Assembly (NCBI GenBank): GCA_964414425.1
Contig: CAYPWL010000014.1
Location: 14,288 to 78,287 of the forward strand
Origin: GYS-P2D sp964414425
Lineage (GTDB): Bacteria; Bacteroidota; Bacteroidia; Chitinophagales; Saprospiraceae
DNA: 64,000 bases
Direction: 5' to 3'
The position numbers were made by a program, and so were the translations under genes. The notes under the pieces are model-generated. The model was not told the origin of the DNA and did no database searches. It saw only the letters and a list, made by a program, of their open reading frames with translations. This document shows, one piece after another, positions 36,424 through 45,227 of the stretch; position 1 is the first letter of the stretch, and each line of letters opens with the position of its first letter.

Positions 36424-37683
36424 CTAAGACACTACTGCTGGAACCTGAACGAGATCCGACAGTTCTATTTGATTCTTCAATAAATCTTCAAAAGTCTCTC
36501 GCTCTCTAATCAAATGAGCCTGTCCTTGATAGACAAGCACCTCCGCTGGTCTGAAGCGAGAGTTATAATTAGAGCTCATCTGATAGCAATAGGCTCCTGC
36601 ATTCTTGAAGCAAAGCACATCGCCTTCTTGAATCTCATTAATCTTACGGTTTATACCGAATGTATCAGTCTCGCAGATATATCCTACTATCGTATATATT
36701 CTGCTTTTTGCCTCTGGCTTACTGACATTGATGATCTGATGGTAAGCATCATAAAACATAGGTCTTATGAGATGATTGAGCCCTGAGTCTACACCAGCGA
36801 ATACCGTCGAGGTTGTTTGCTTAACCACATTAGTCTTTACGAAGAAGTACCCCGCCTCACTCACCAAATACTTTCCAGGTTCAAACTTCAAGGTTAGTTC
36901 TCTACCATACTCTTTACAAAATTCCTTAAAGCGCTTGGTGATCTTCTCACCTAAGTCTTCTATATCAGTTTCTATGCCATCATCTTTGTAAGATACCTTG
37001 AAGCCACTACCGAAGTCGATATAGGTTAATTCATCAAATGACTTGGCTGCGCTGAATAATATCTCTGCACCATTTAAGAATACTTGCGAATCAAGAATCT
37101 CTGATCCTGTATGCATATGCAGTCCCTCTACATTCATCCCAGTAGCCTTGACGATCCGCTCCACAAGTGGCAACTGATACATGGATATGCCAAATTTAGA
37201 ATCTATATGCCCTGTAGATATCTTAGAATTACCACCTGCCATGATGTGCGGATTGATCCTCACACAGATCGGATAGGACGGATACTTCTGTCCAAATTGC
37301 TCTAATATGCTGATGTTATCGATATTGACTTTTACGCCAAGCTCTACCGCTTCTTCGATCTCCTCGAAGCTCACACAATTAGGGGTATACAATATCTCAT
37401 CAGCAGTGAATCCTGCATGCAATCCTAACTTAACCTCCTGTATAGATACAGCATCTAAGCCTGCTCCTAACTGACGGATTAATCTTAGGATATTGATGTT
37501 AGTCAATGATTTGCAAGCATAGTTAATCTTGAGCTTGACTCCACTGAAAGCCTCCGTCAAGCGTTTATACTGACGCTCAATGATATCGTAATCATATACA
37601 TAAAGTGGGCAGCCATACTGCTCCACTACCTCGAGCGCATCTACTTCGCCACTGAACGTGTAAGAACCATTAACTATCTGCAT
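36424..37683 (-). CDS. lysA: Diaminopimelate decarboxylase
   Basis: 419 residues, fold type III PLP decarboxylase. PLP lysine K58 in INYACKSLTN, HMHTGSEI, GSGFKV, FEPGKYLV and the C-terminal VGYICETDTFG with the catalytic-type cysteine. It converts meso-diaminopimelate to lysine. It is 62 bases downstream of valS on the complementary orientation order (same strand, upstream in transcription). Arginine/ornithine decarboxylase relatives exist, but CETDTF favours LysA. Confidence 0.92.
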   Translation of the reverse strand: MQIVNGSYTFSGEVDALEVVEQYGCPLYVYDYDIIERQYKRLTEAFSGVKLKINYACKSLTNINILRLIRQLGAGLDAVSIQEVKLGLHAGFTADEILYTPNCVSFEEIEEAVELGVKVNIDNISILEQFGQKYPSYPICVRINPHIMAGGNSKISTGHIDSKFGISMYQLPLVERIVKATGMNVEGLHMHTGSEILDSQVFLNGAEILFSAAKSFDELTYIDFGSGFKVSYKDDGIETDIEDLGEKITKRFKEFCKEYGRELTLKFEPGKYLVSEAGYFFVKTNVVKQTTSTVFAGVDSGLNHLIRPMFYDAYHQIINVSKPEAKSRIYTIVGYICETDTFGINRKINEIQEGDVLCFKNAGAYCYQMSSNYNSRFRPAEVLVYQGQAHLIRERETFEDLLKNQIELSDLVQVPAVVS

Positions 37684-37828
37684 GATTTTAGATTAGATCG
37701 CAAAAATACAATACTCTGTATCCTATGATATTTTAAATCCTCTAAATCATGGAATATTCCGAAGAGTATGACTAAGCGTATGAAACTACAGAGATGGCAA
37801 GAAAGAGACCATCAAATGATCTTAGCCG

Positions 37829-38506
37829 TTATGGCTCTACGACCCCTTCCACTACAACGTCATCATACTTCCCTGTTTCAATCACCTCGTAGAGTGATTT
37901 CATTGTACTGTTAGGGCCTGTTGTCGCAGCCAGATTGACCACCCAAGCCGGTAGCGCTCCTCCTGGATCTATCTTTAGGAAGTATTCCATATCTAACCAT
38001 CCTTCTTGGGCAGGTTTCAGCGTATAATATGAATGAAATGAAGGAATACGGACAAAGCTCTTTTTCTTAGGGATTAAATCTGGTGTCGCATAGGACTTAG
38101 TGGTGACGACTTTGGTGATTGGGTCTTGTGTTCGCTCATAATAACATACCAAGTCTCGGTCGGATACGGGAAATGGCATATCTGTACTTATGTAGAAGTG
38201 ATATTTACCAACACCGAGCTTTTCTACTTCATAAGCCTCAAGAGTCCGGAGTACCCATTTCTTCTGATACTCGATGTCTTCAAGTGCCATCACAATAGCG
38301 GATAAAGATGATTCAATTCTTCCTATGACCTTGATCTCTTTGAACTTGGAGTTGTGGAGCTTTCGTGCATATATGGCATATTGCTCATTCTCTTTCATGA
38401 GCTGCCAGTCTTTGTCTATAGAGGTTTGCGCACCACAAGAGCAAGCCGAAATCATGAAAAGCGCTATTAAAGTTATGGCACAAGATGTAATACGCTTGTC
38501 TTTCAA
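37829..38506 (-). CDS. START-domain lipid-binding protein, predicted lipoprotein
   Basis: About 225 residues from the TTG at 38506, which gives MKDKRITSCAITLIALFMISAC, a signal peptide with a lipobox. An ATG at 38575 is also in frame but would put 23 extra residues before the signal. The mature part reads WQLMKENEQYAIYARKL, FKEIKVIGRIESS, DMPFPVSDRDLVCYY and GWLDMEYFLKIDPGGALPAWVVN, a START fold laid out like StAR-related bacterial proteins. Such domains hold a lipid in a cavity. The ligand is unknown. Confidence 0.78.
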   Translation of the reverse strand: MKDKRITSCAITLIALFMISACSCGAQTSIDKDWQLMKENEQYAIYARKLHNSKFKEIKVIGRIESSLSAIVMALEDIEYQKKWVLRTLEAYEVEKLGVGKYHFYISTDMPFPVSDRDLVCYYERTQDPITKVVTTKSYATPDLIPKKKSFVRIPSFHSYYTLKPAQEGWLDMEYFLKIDPGGALPAWVVNLAATTGPNSTMKSLYEVIETGKYDDVVVEGVVEP

Positions 38507-38599
38507 TGTATGATATGAAGTTGAATCGGTATGATACGAGATTAAGACGTGATCGATACCCGATATGTTGGGCATTCACAATTATTTAATACTTGTGCT

Positions 38600-39793
38600 T
38601 TATGCAGAGGGTCGAGTCTTACCTGTGATTTTCTCGTATACCATCCATGGATCCATATCGGGATCTGGATCTAATCCTTGCCCAATACGGTGCAATTGAA
38701 ACATATGCCATGGTGTAACCAGCATACCGGTCATGTCGATCTTGTCTACTCCTGTACGCACGTCAGGACTTGTACAATCAGCGCGTGTTCCATCAATGAG
38801 CTCTTTAGCGAGATATGGATACATACAGAAGGGTCTGCCTAATCCGACAATATCAAATGCCTTACTCTCGAGCGCCTCTTGCATCACCTCTCGTGTCCTA
38901 AACCCTCCTGTCAACATCAATGGAGTACTCACCAATTCTTTAACCTTAGCAATAAACTCTATGAAATATGCTTCACGCTGCTTGGTGCTTTCCTTTTGCA
39001 TAGTACCAACCATAGCTGCTCGCTCGTAAGTGCCTCCTGAAACTTCTATCAAGTCCATTTTTTCAGCATCGAGCATTTTGATGACTTCCATAGATTCTTC
39101 TTCTGTAAATGCACCACGTTGAAAATCTGCAGAATTAATCTTGATGCCCACAGGAAAATCATCACCCACCTTCTTTCTGATATTTCGATAGATCTCAAGA
39201 GCGAATCTTGCTCTATTCTCAAGGCTGCCGCCCCATTGATCGGTTCTCTTATTGGTTAATCCTGATAAAAATTGACTCACTAAGTATCCATGAGCACCGT
39301 GTATCTGCACGCCTTTCATACTGGCTTGCTTAGCAATTAGTGCACTGTTACCATAACGATCAATAACATCCCATATTTCCTCTTCTGTCAAGGGTGTAGG
39401 TTGGTTATAGATACTGCTCGGCATTGCAACATCTGATGCACTCACAGGTGCAGGGTCCAAGTATTTAGGCGCTTGTCGGCCTGGATGGTTGATCTGCATC
39501 CATAGCTGTGAGCCATGGGCTTGAGCTTTAGTGGTAAGAGTCTTATAATCCTCCAAGAAATCATCGTCCTCAGCGATCATAACATTAGCATTGACCAGAT
39601 GGCGTCGATCTGCCATAACATTACCCGTAAAAATGATTCCTGCCTTACTCTTACCCCATTCTTCATATAGCTTAAATAGTGAGTCAGAAGGCCTACCATC
39701 GGGATGGGCCATCCCTTCACTCAGGGCAGATTTGCCTATGCGATTAGGCACAGTAACACCACAAGGAAGTATAATCGGATCAGAGAGTTTCAT
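38600..39793 (-). CDS. Old yellow enzyme family NADH:flavin oxidoreductase
   Basis: 397 residues, FMN TIM barrel. Early PNRIGKSALSEGMAH (16-30), QINHPGRQAPKY, VQIHGAHGYLVSQFLSG with the paired His residues, then TDQWGGSLENRARF and the phosphate-binding LTGGFRTRE and GLGRPFCMYP. No C-terminal iron-sulfur/NAD domain, so the short form. Reduces alpha,beta-unsaturated carbonyl compounds; the natural substrate is unknown. Apparently monocistronic. Confidence 0.88.
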   Translation of the reverse strand: MKLSDPIILPCGVTVPNRIGKSALSEGMAHPDGRPSDSLFKLYEEWGKSKAGIIFTGNVMADRRHLVNANVMIAEDDDFLEDYKTLTTKAQAHGSQLWMQINHPGRQAPKYLDPAPVSASDVAMPSSIYNQPTPLTEEEIWDVIDRYGNSALIAKQASMKGVQIHGAHGYLVSQFLSGLTNKRTDQWGGSLENRARFALEIYRNIRKKVGDDFPVGIKINSADFQRGAFTEEESMEVIKMLDAEKMDLIEVSGGTYERAAMVGTMQKESTKQREAYFIEFIAKVKELVSTPLMLTGGFRTREVMQEALESKAFDIVGLGRPFCMYPYLAKELIDGTRADCTSPDVRTGVDKIDMTGMLVTPWHMFQLHRIGQGLDPDPDMDPWMVYEKITGKTRPSA

Positions 39794-39957
39794 AACTACT
39801 ATTTCTATTGAAGCGTAAGATTATCCAAGTATAGTCGAAATCCAATCACACAGTTCCTGAATTAATTAGCGCATCAATCAGTATGTCTATAATCCCGTAG
39901 GCAACCAATATTAATCCTCAGTCATATTAAGAATTAGGTGGCTAAACTAAATATTGA

Positions 39958-40508
39958 ATGCGCGTATTGAGCATACCTCTCACATTTTGTTTGGCATTGG
40001 TGATGAGTTGTACCAGTGAAGAAACTGAGTTACTTGAGGTATTTGAGCCGAAGCCTATCACTACGGTAGAAATACTACTTACTGGTGATGCTAAGAACAA
40101 TGAACTATTTAGTTTCAGGGACTTGACGGTCCTATAGGTCAAGAACCCGTAATTAGAAATAACATCCTACGAGCTAATACGACATATACAAGTATGCTCC
40201 TGTTGTTAGATGAGTCAGTAGAACCTGCTAACGATATTACAGCCGTAGTAGCAGGAGATGATGTTAATCACCAAGGATTTTATGCTCTTAATGGAGATAA
40301 CATATCTATTGCCTATCTCGACTTTGATGCTAATGGTCACCCTCTCGGCACCCTCATGTCTACTACTAGTGGACCAGGCGAGTCATCTTTGACAATCGTC
40401 ATAAGGAATCAACCTAACAAGGGGGATTCAGGCGTACCGCAAGGTGAGATTAGCAATGCAGTAGGCAATACTGATATCGAAGTAACATTCGAGGTTGAAG
40501 TGAGATAA
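39958..40508 (+). pseudogene. Frameshifted single-domain lipoprotein, relative of the tandem-domain lipoprotein at 40608
   Basis: The frame from ATG 39958 encodes a lipobox signal (MRVLSIPLTFCLALVMSC) and the domain start, ending at TAG 40135-40137. The rest of the domain continues in another frame, open from 40113 to TAA 40506-40508. Joined at TTG-AC around 40123-40126, the product reads ...FRDLDGPIGQEPVIRNN and then the same order of motifs as one repeat of the facing lipoprotein (VEILLTG, GQEPVI, DDVNHQGFYAL, DFDANGHPLG, LTIVIRNQPN, GNTDIEVTFEV). Restoring one G (TTG GAC GGT) would mend it. No heptamer of the usual -1 frameshifting type is visible, so a real deletion or an assembly error is more likely than programmed shifting. 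Confidence 0.75.
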
Positions 40509-40540
40509 CATAAGCATCGTCACCTATACTTATAAAGAGA

Positions 40541-40575
40541 AAAAAAAACCCATTCACCTGTGTCGGATGAATGGG
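40541..40575 (-). terminator. Rho-independent terminator of the tandem-domain lipoprotein transcript
   Basis: On the minus strand CCCATTCA, an 11-base loop, TGAATGGG, then eight T. The hairpin lies 33 bases past the lipoprotein stop (40608) and ends the fur-tonB-lipoprotein transcript. It also sits downstream of the facing pseudogene. Confidence 0.85.
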
Positions 40576-40607
40576 CTCCAATTAAATACTATCTTCTTCG
40601 ATCGATA

Positions 40608-42260
40608 TTACAGCGTAATATTCAGCGGAATTGTGATATCAACATCAGTTCCTCCAACCGAAACATCTGAAGTCGCTGTCTTCTGATCGGGCTGATGCTT
40701 AAGCACTATTCTAAAGCTACCTCCCGCTATCGACATATCTTGTGTCATCCAATTGGTTGATAATCCAACTGGTAATCCATTCTCATCCATATCGTTGTAG
40801 TTTATAGGGTCACCACGCTCATCAACATTACCATCACCCTCAGGGCTACCAAAAGCATTATTGGTAAACTCAAAGAAGAACATGTGCTCATCATCTTCCT
40901 CCATGATCTCTGCTGTTACATCTTCCGGCTCTGCGCCTAAACTATTCGTCAACGTAATAGACATGTTATACTCAGTAGAAACAGATAGATTGATATCATC
41001 TATAGTAGGAGCTCCTACCCCTTCTCCATCAGCATCAAAGAATCTCGCAGAGATAGTATCTCCACCCATTACTGGAACAAAGCTCAATATGATCTCATTG
41101 ATCACCTCTTCTTCTTCATTACCTTCTGCAATAATTAATGGTAAGGTGATATCCAGGTCTGTACCTCCAACATTTACATCAGATGTAGCCGACTTTTGTC
41201 CTGGCTGGTGCTTAAGGACTAAATTAAATTCACCTGGTGTATCTGTATGACCTCCCGCTGTCCAAACAGTTGATAAACCCACTGGAAGTCCATTCTCATC
41301 CATATCACTATAGTTGATTGGATCAGCACCATTATCTACATTTCCATCACCTGATGGATCTGAGAATATACCGTCTGTAAATGAGAAGAAAAACTGATGC
41401 TCATCATCTTCTTCCATGATCTCTTCTGTTACATCCTCCGGTTCAGCACCAAGAGTGTTAGTCAAGGTTACTGCCAAGTCATAAGTTACTCCCTCTGATA
41501 AAGTGATACTATCAATCATCGGAGCACCAACGCCATCACCATCCGCATCGAAAAACGAAGCTGTTACGACATCACCTTCACCTTGAGGTGTAAATGTTAA
41601 TACCACTTCATTGATTACTTCCTCTTCTTCTTCATCACCTTCTTCGATATTCAATGAGAATGAAATGTCAAAATCTGTTCCACCTGTATTCACATCAGAA
41701 GTAGCAGTCTTTTCATCTGGTTGATGTTTTAATATCACGTTGAATGTACCTGGATTATCGGTATGACCGCCAGCAGTCCAAGTAGTGGACAATCCTAATG
41801 GTAGTCCATTAGAATCCATATCGTTATAGTTGATTGGATCATTACGATTATCCGTGTTCCCATCGCCAGTAGGATCTGCAAAGATGCCATCCGTAAAGGC
41901 AAAGAATAATTGATGCTCATCCGCTTCTTCCAAAATCTCAGCTGCGATATCTTCTGGAGTTGATGGAAGTGTATTCGTTATAGCGAACGATAAATCATAC
42001 GTAACTCCTTCCGCAAGTGATATATCTTCAATCACTGGGGCTCCTGTACCATCACCGTCGGCGTCGAACCATCTGGCAGTTACCGTTTCTCCGTCTCCTT
42101 GAGGTGTAAAGGTCAAGTCAATCTGAGTAATCGTCTCTTCGTCTTCATCCTCCATCTCCATTTCCATGGGATCATCGTCATCAGAGCAGCTTACCATAAT
42201 CGCAAAAGCGAATAACAGTAGTAGATAAAATTTAGAATTTATACTTTTCATAAAATACAA
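40608..42260 (-). CDS. Lipoprotein with three tandem copies of a ~160-residue metal-uptake-associated domain
   Basis: 550 residues. Signal peptide and lipobox IMVSC (C25), a strongly acidic linker (DDDDPMEMEMEDEDEE), then three homologous units at about 45-206, 216-378 and 387-549. They are joined by glutamate-rich linkers. Each unit shows FFDADGxGxGAP, ExDEHxFFFxFT, DPINYxDMDxNGLPxGLST and LKHQPxxKxATSDVxxGGTDxDI. Single-domain relatives in flavobacteria are, as I recall, annotated 'type 1 periplasmic binding fold superfamily protein' and occur next to TonB receptors. It follows the TonB receptor gene after a 64-base gap that contains the ATGCAA-N5-TTGCAT dyad. The acidic/His content suggests divalent-metal binding, an inference. 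Confidence 0.8.
   Translation of the reverse strand: MYFMKSINSKFYLLLLFAFAIMVSCSDDDDPMEMEMEDEDEETITQIDLTFTPQGDGETVTARWFDADGDGTGAPVIEDISLAEGVTYDLSFAITNTLPSTPEDIAAEILEEADEHQLFFAFTDGIFADPTGDGNTDNRNDPINYNDMDSNGLPLGLSTTWTAGGHTDNPGTFNVILKHQPDEKTATSDVNTGGTDFDISFSLNIEEGDEEEEEVINEVVLTFTPQGEGDVVTASFFDADGDGVGAPMIDSITLSEGVTYDLAVTLTNTLGAEPEDVTEEIMEEDDEHQFFFSFTDGIFSDPSGDGNVDNGADPINYSDMDENGLPVGLSTVWTAGGHTDTPGEFNLVLKHQPGQKSATSDVNVGGTDLDITLPLIIAEGNEEEEVINEIILSFVPVMGGDTISARFFDADGEGVGAPTIDDINLSVSTEYNMSITLTNSLGAEPEDVTAEIMEEDDEHMFFFEFTNNAFGSPEGDGNVDERGDPINYNDMDENGLPVGLSTNWMTQDMSIAGGSFRIVLKHQPDQKTATSDVSVGGTDVDITIPLNITL
40614..42128 (-). repeat. Three in-frame tandem gene-internal repeats of about 500 bases
   Basis: The DNA for the three domain copies lies at about 41643-42128, 41127-41615 and 40614-41102. 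Copies two and three share the most protein identity (GAEPEDVTxEIMEEDDEH, MDENGLPVGLST), which points to a later duplication of that pair. All copies remain in frame and differ enough to be old. Confidence 0.8.
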
Positions 42261-42280
42261 TTAATAACAATCAGAAATTT

Positions 42281-42299
42281 TATGCAATATAGTTGCATT
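42281..42299. promoter_or_regulatory. Putative Fur/Zur operator upstream of the tandem-domain lipoprotein
   Basis: ATGCAA-TATAG-TTGCAT (42282-42298), a perfect 6-bp dyad with a 5-base spacer, 21 bases before the lipoprotein start. A close copy (TTTATGCAATnnnGTTGCA shared) precedes the Fur-family gene at 45171. It implies a second, internal promoter for the lipoprotein under the same regulator. Confidence 0.55.
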
Positions 42300-42324
42300 T
42301 AATGATTCAACGCAACAATGTTTG

Positions 42325-44724
42325 TTAAAATCCAATTCCCACTGAAAGCGAGACGTTTCTACCTGGAGCGTCACCGAAATATCGGAGTCGATCAGTATTA
42401 GACCTATAGGCTTGATTAAGCAGATTATCACCGCTGAGCACCACATTAAGCGCATTCTTTTGGTATGACACTCGGGCTCCCACTAATAAAAATGCCTCGG
42501 GGGCATCCATAAAATCAAAGATTTCATTTTGAGCAAATTCCGCCCCTCCATTTTGAAATGATCCTGGCTTAATAGCTCTTGGAGCATTCCATTGTCGAGC
42601 CATATAATCCAGATTGACTGCAGCCCCCCAATTTCCACTCTTATATGCTAGCTCATAATTCACATTGAATGGAGGAATTTCAATAAAAGGCTGATCATTT
42701 TCTAATTCCGTAGCATAGACATAGGAAACCTTAGCCTCCGAAGTAAACTTGTCAGAGTGTCTATACCTGAAATCCCAATCTCCTCCGACGAACAGCGCAT
42801 CAGTTTGGCTATATATGAAGAATGGAAAAGTACCTGCGATATTGACTGATACACCGAAAGGTCTTAAAAATATGTAGTCATTAATACGATTAGCGTAAAC
42901 AACAAATTCAGTGCTAATGCGCTCATTATGATACTCTAAACCGGTGATCCATTTAAAGCTTTTTTCTGACGGCACCTCTCGGTCTGTTTGATCAAAAACG
43001 TCATTAATCGGGGTAAAAATATTTGGATTGAAATCATAGCGCCACAAACCAAACTGAATCCGAGAAAAATGATAACCAAATGAATACAACTCAGCAACAT
43101 TAGGTGGTCTCCATGCACTTCCTATGTTAGAATAAATAGACAACGCCTCATTGAGCTGATGCCTGACTCCTATAGTAAAAGTGGCATTCTGAAAATCGAT
43201 CTCATTGGAGAATGTAGCAACATCTCTGATCGTGTCAACAACGCTCAAATTTTGATAGTCAAATCTAAATCCCAGCTCAAAGACTGTCCTTCCTAAATCA
43301 AGGGATTGAATAGAATACGCCCCTACATTCAGGACATTATAGTTAGGCACAAAATTAACTGGATTGGATCCAGGTTCATTTTTACTATTCTGCGTGAATA
43401 ACTGTATTCCAGAGTTACCACTCCAGATGCCTCGGGTCGCTTGAACCCATTCTATATCAATATTGTGTGATAATAAGTCAAGGTCGATAACAGGTCTATC
43501 ATTGAGCTCTCCCCTCCTCACATCGAACTCTTGTCTCATATTTTGCTGTATTCCATAGCTCAACTTAAATATGTGATCCCCGTGATAATAAGTCAATTTA
43601 GATTTCGCCAATGCATGCTGCACTTCATGACGTGGATTTTGGATGTTATATGTCGGCTCAAATGTTGGGCTTGGGATACCTCTCTCAATGGCATTTTGTA
43701 GATCCTGAAGGTTCCCAACGATGGAAGCTCTTAATATGCCCAGACTCTGATCGAGAAAACTGCCCGATAGTTCTATATCAAGATTTGGCAGGTGATATAA
43801 TGTTTTGAAGCTACCTCCATACTCACGCTTTCCGGTATTCGACAGATTATAATCTGGAGCCTGTAGATCTGCTTGAACGATACCAAAGCCACCAGCTTCC
43901 CAGGCAAAACGATGAGAGCCTTGCCCTAAAGACAACTGACTACTGATTGCTCTTCCATTGGTCTTATATGAAGAACCGAACGATCCTTTAAGTTTGCGGT
44001 CAAGCTGCGGTTTTTTATTGTTGTAGAGTACCACCCCTCCTAATGCTTCTGGACCATACTTTACTGTAGCAGCACCTTTGACAACTTTGACCTGATCAAC
44101 ATGAGATGGGTCTATTTCTGGCGCATGTCCCTCCCCCCACACTTGAAAAGCATGTCTTAATCCATCATTAATTACAAGTACACGGTTAGAATGAAGGCCA
44201 TGTATGATAGGCTTAGAAATATTGGAGCCTGTTCTGAGACTATTTACTCCAGATATTTTTTCGGTCAGATCTCCAATAGATGTGCTCAATAGCTCAATCT
44301 CATCAAATTCTAAATTTTGAATAGCTGCAGTCCGATTGCCATCTGCTTTGGAAGCCTCGATTACCACACTCTCTAACAAAATATCATTGGACGCCAGATA
44401 TATTATAGGATCCTCATGATGAAAATCATGATGGTGAACGGCTGTCTTGTAACCCAAGAATTTGACCTCAAGGTGTATTTCTTCATCACAAACACCACTC
44501 AAGCTAAATAATCCATTGGCATCGCTTACCTCACTTTGTCCAGTCTCCTCAATAACAATTGTTGCAAAAGGAAGTGGCTGACTGGTTTCCATATCTAAGA
44601 CCTTGCCGGCTATCGTATGGTCGCAGTCAATAGACTGAGCACCAATCGTCGATATGGAAGCAATAGTTATGGCTATTAGTAGCACCCCTAAACGAAATAT
44701 GTTGATTGAATATGTCACTTTCAT
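42325..44724 (-). CDS. TonB-dependent outer membrane receptor with regulatory-type N-terminal domain and His-rich segment
   Basis: 799 residues with a signal peptide ending TIGAQ (~30). A carboxypeptidase-regulatory-like domain (~36-112) contains HHHDFHHED at 97-105. A plug domain follows (~125-245; GVNSLRTGSNISKPIIHGLHS, RVLVINDGLRH). A 22-stranded-type barrel runs to the terminal VSLSVGIGF. The histidine cluster, the Fur-family gene 13 bases upstream and the downstream metal-associated lipoprotein suggest uptake of a metal such as zinc, iron or copper, in a ZnuD-like role. The ligand is not shown by the sequence. Confidence 0.88.
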   Translation of the reverse strand: MKVTYSINIFRLGVLLIAITIASISTIGAQSIDCDHTIAGKVLDMETSQPLPFATIVIEETGQSEVSDANGLFSLSGVCDEEIHLEVKFLGYKTAVHHHDFHHEDPIIYLASNDILLESVVIEASKADGNRTAAIQNLEFDEIELLSTSIGDLTEKISGVNSLRTGSNISKPIIHGLHSNRVLVINDGLRHAFQVWGEGHAPEIDPSHVDQVKVVKGAATVKYGPEALGGVVLYNNKKPQLDRKLKGSFGSSYKTNGRAISSQLSLGQGSHRFAWEAGGFGIVQADLQAPDYNLSNTGKREYGGSFKTLYHLPNLDIELSGSFLDQSLGILRASIVGNLQDLQNAIERGIPSPTFEPTYNIQNPRHEVQHALAKSKLTYYHGDHIFKLSYGIQQNMRQEFDVRRGELNDRPVIDLDLLSHNIDIEWVQATRGIWSGNSGIQLFTQNSKNEPGSNPVNFVPNYNVLNVGAYSIQSLDLGRTVFELGFRFDYQNLSVVDTIRDVATFSNEIDFQNATFTIGVRHQLNEALSIYSNIGSAWRPPNVAELYSFGYHFSRIQFGLWRYDFNPNIFTPINDVFDQTDREVPSEKSFKWITGLEYHNERISTEFVVYANRINDYIFLRPFGVSVNIAGTFPFFIYSQTDALFVGGDWDFRYRHSDKFTSEAKVSYVYATELENDQPFIEIPPFNVNYELAYKSGNWGAAVNLDYMARQWNAPRAIKPGSFQNGGAEFAQNEIFDFMDAPEAFLLVGARVSYQKNALNVVLSGDNLLNQAYRSNTDRLRYFGDAPGRNVSLSVGIGF

Positions 44725-44737
44725 GCCTCAGTCTGAT

Positions 44738-45154
44738 TTAGGGTAAACAGATTTTGCACACTCCGCTTAGGGTCACGTCAGCGTTATTAATAAGGTAACC
44801 AGGAACTTCCACTGTAGGCACATGCAGCTCGAGGCATTCCATCTTTCCGCAAGCTGTACATTTGAAATGCATATGATCGTGATTGGACTCGTCCGGAGCG
44901 CAAGTGGCTCGTGAGACTCCGTAAGTGGCGTAGCCGCTATCACTAGGAATCTTATGGATTAATCCATTCTCTGCAAACAACTTAATGGTTCTATATAGGG
45001 TAACCCGATCGAATTTATCAAACTCCCTCTCAAGATCACTAAGTGAAATCGTTCTATTCAGCTCTCTCATATATCCTAAAACCGCTAATCTGCTGTCAGT
45101 GACGCTGAGCTTGTGCGATTTCAAAATATGTTTTAGTTCACTTAATTGAGCCAT
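44738..45154 (-). CDS. Fur-family metal-dependent transcriptional regulator (Fur/Zur type)
   Basis: 138 residues. Winged helix with recognition segment DRVTLYRTIKLFAENGLI (49-66). Metal sites: HDHMHF (H92, H94, H96), structural zinc cysteines C99-x2-C102 and C133-x2-C136. The short hinge and lack of an acidic C-terminal tail would suit either Zur or a compact Fur. First gene of the run regulator-TonB receptor-lipoprotein. The dyad ATGCAA-N5-TTGCAA is 18 bases upstream of its start, so autoregulation is likely. Confidence 0.88.
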   Translation of the reverse strand: MAQLSELKHILKSHKLSVTDSRLAVLGYMRELNRTISLSDLEREFDKFDRVTLYRTIKLFAENGLIHKIPSDSGYATYGVSRATCAPDESNHDHMHFKCTACGKMECLELHVPTVEVPGYLINNADVTLSGVCKICLP

Positions 45155-45170
45155 AAGACGCGATTACATT

Positions 45171-45189
45171 TATGCAATGATGTTGCAAA
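45171..45189. promoter_or_regulatory. Putative Fur/Zur operator upstream of the Fur-family gene
   Basis: ATGCAA-TGATG-TTGCAA (45172-45188), dyad arms TGCAA/TTGCA with a 5-base spacer, matching the copy at 42281. It lies 18 bases before the regulator start codon, where binding would block transcription of the whole run. Confidence 0.55.
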
Positions 45190-45227
45190 AATAGATTTTT
45201 AGAACAAAAAAAATTAGAAACAGCAAA

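Noticed and set aside
40100..40140. Programmed -1 ribosomal frameshifting in the single-domain lipoprotein
   Set aside because: No slippery heptamer of the X-XXY-YYZ kind and no strong downstream structure; a one-base loss explains it more simply.
40861..41250. A 129-codon plus-strand frame opposite the triple-domain lipoprotein
   Set aside because: It is a serine-rich shadow caused by the acidic codons of the real gene.
40614..42128. CRISPR-like or satellite repeat
   Set aside because: The periodicity comes from three long coding domains, not short identical repeats with spacers.
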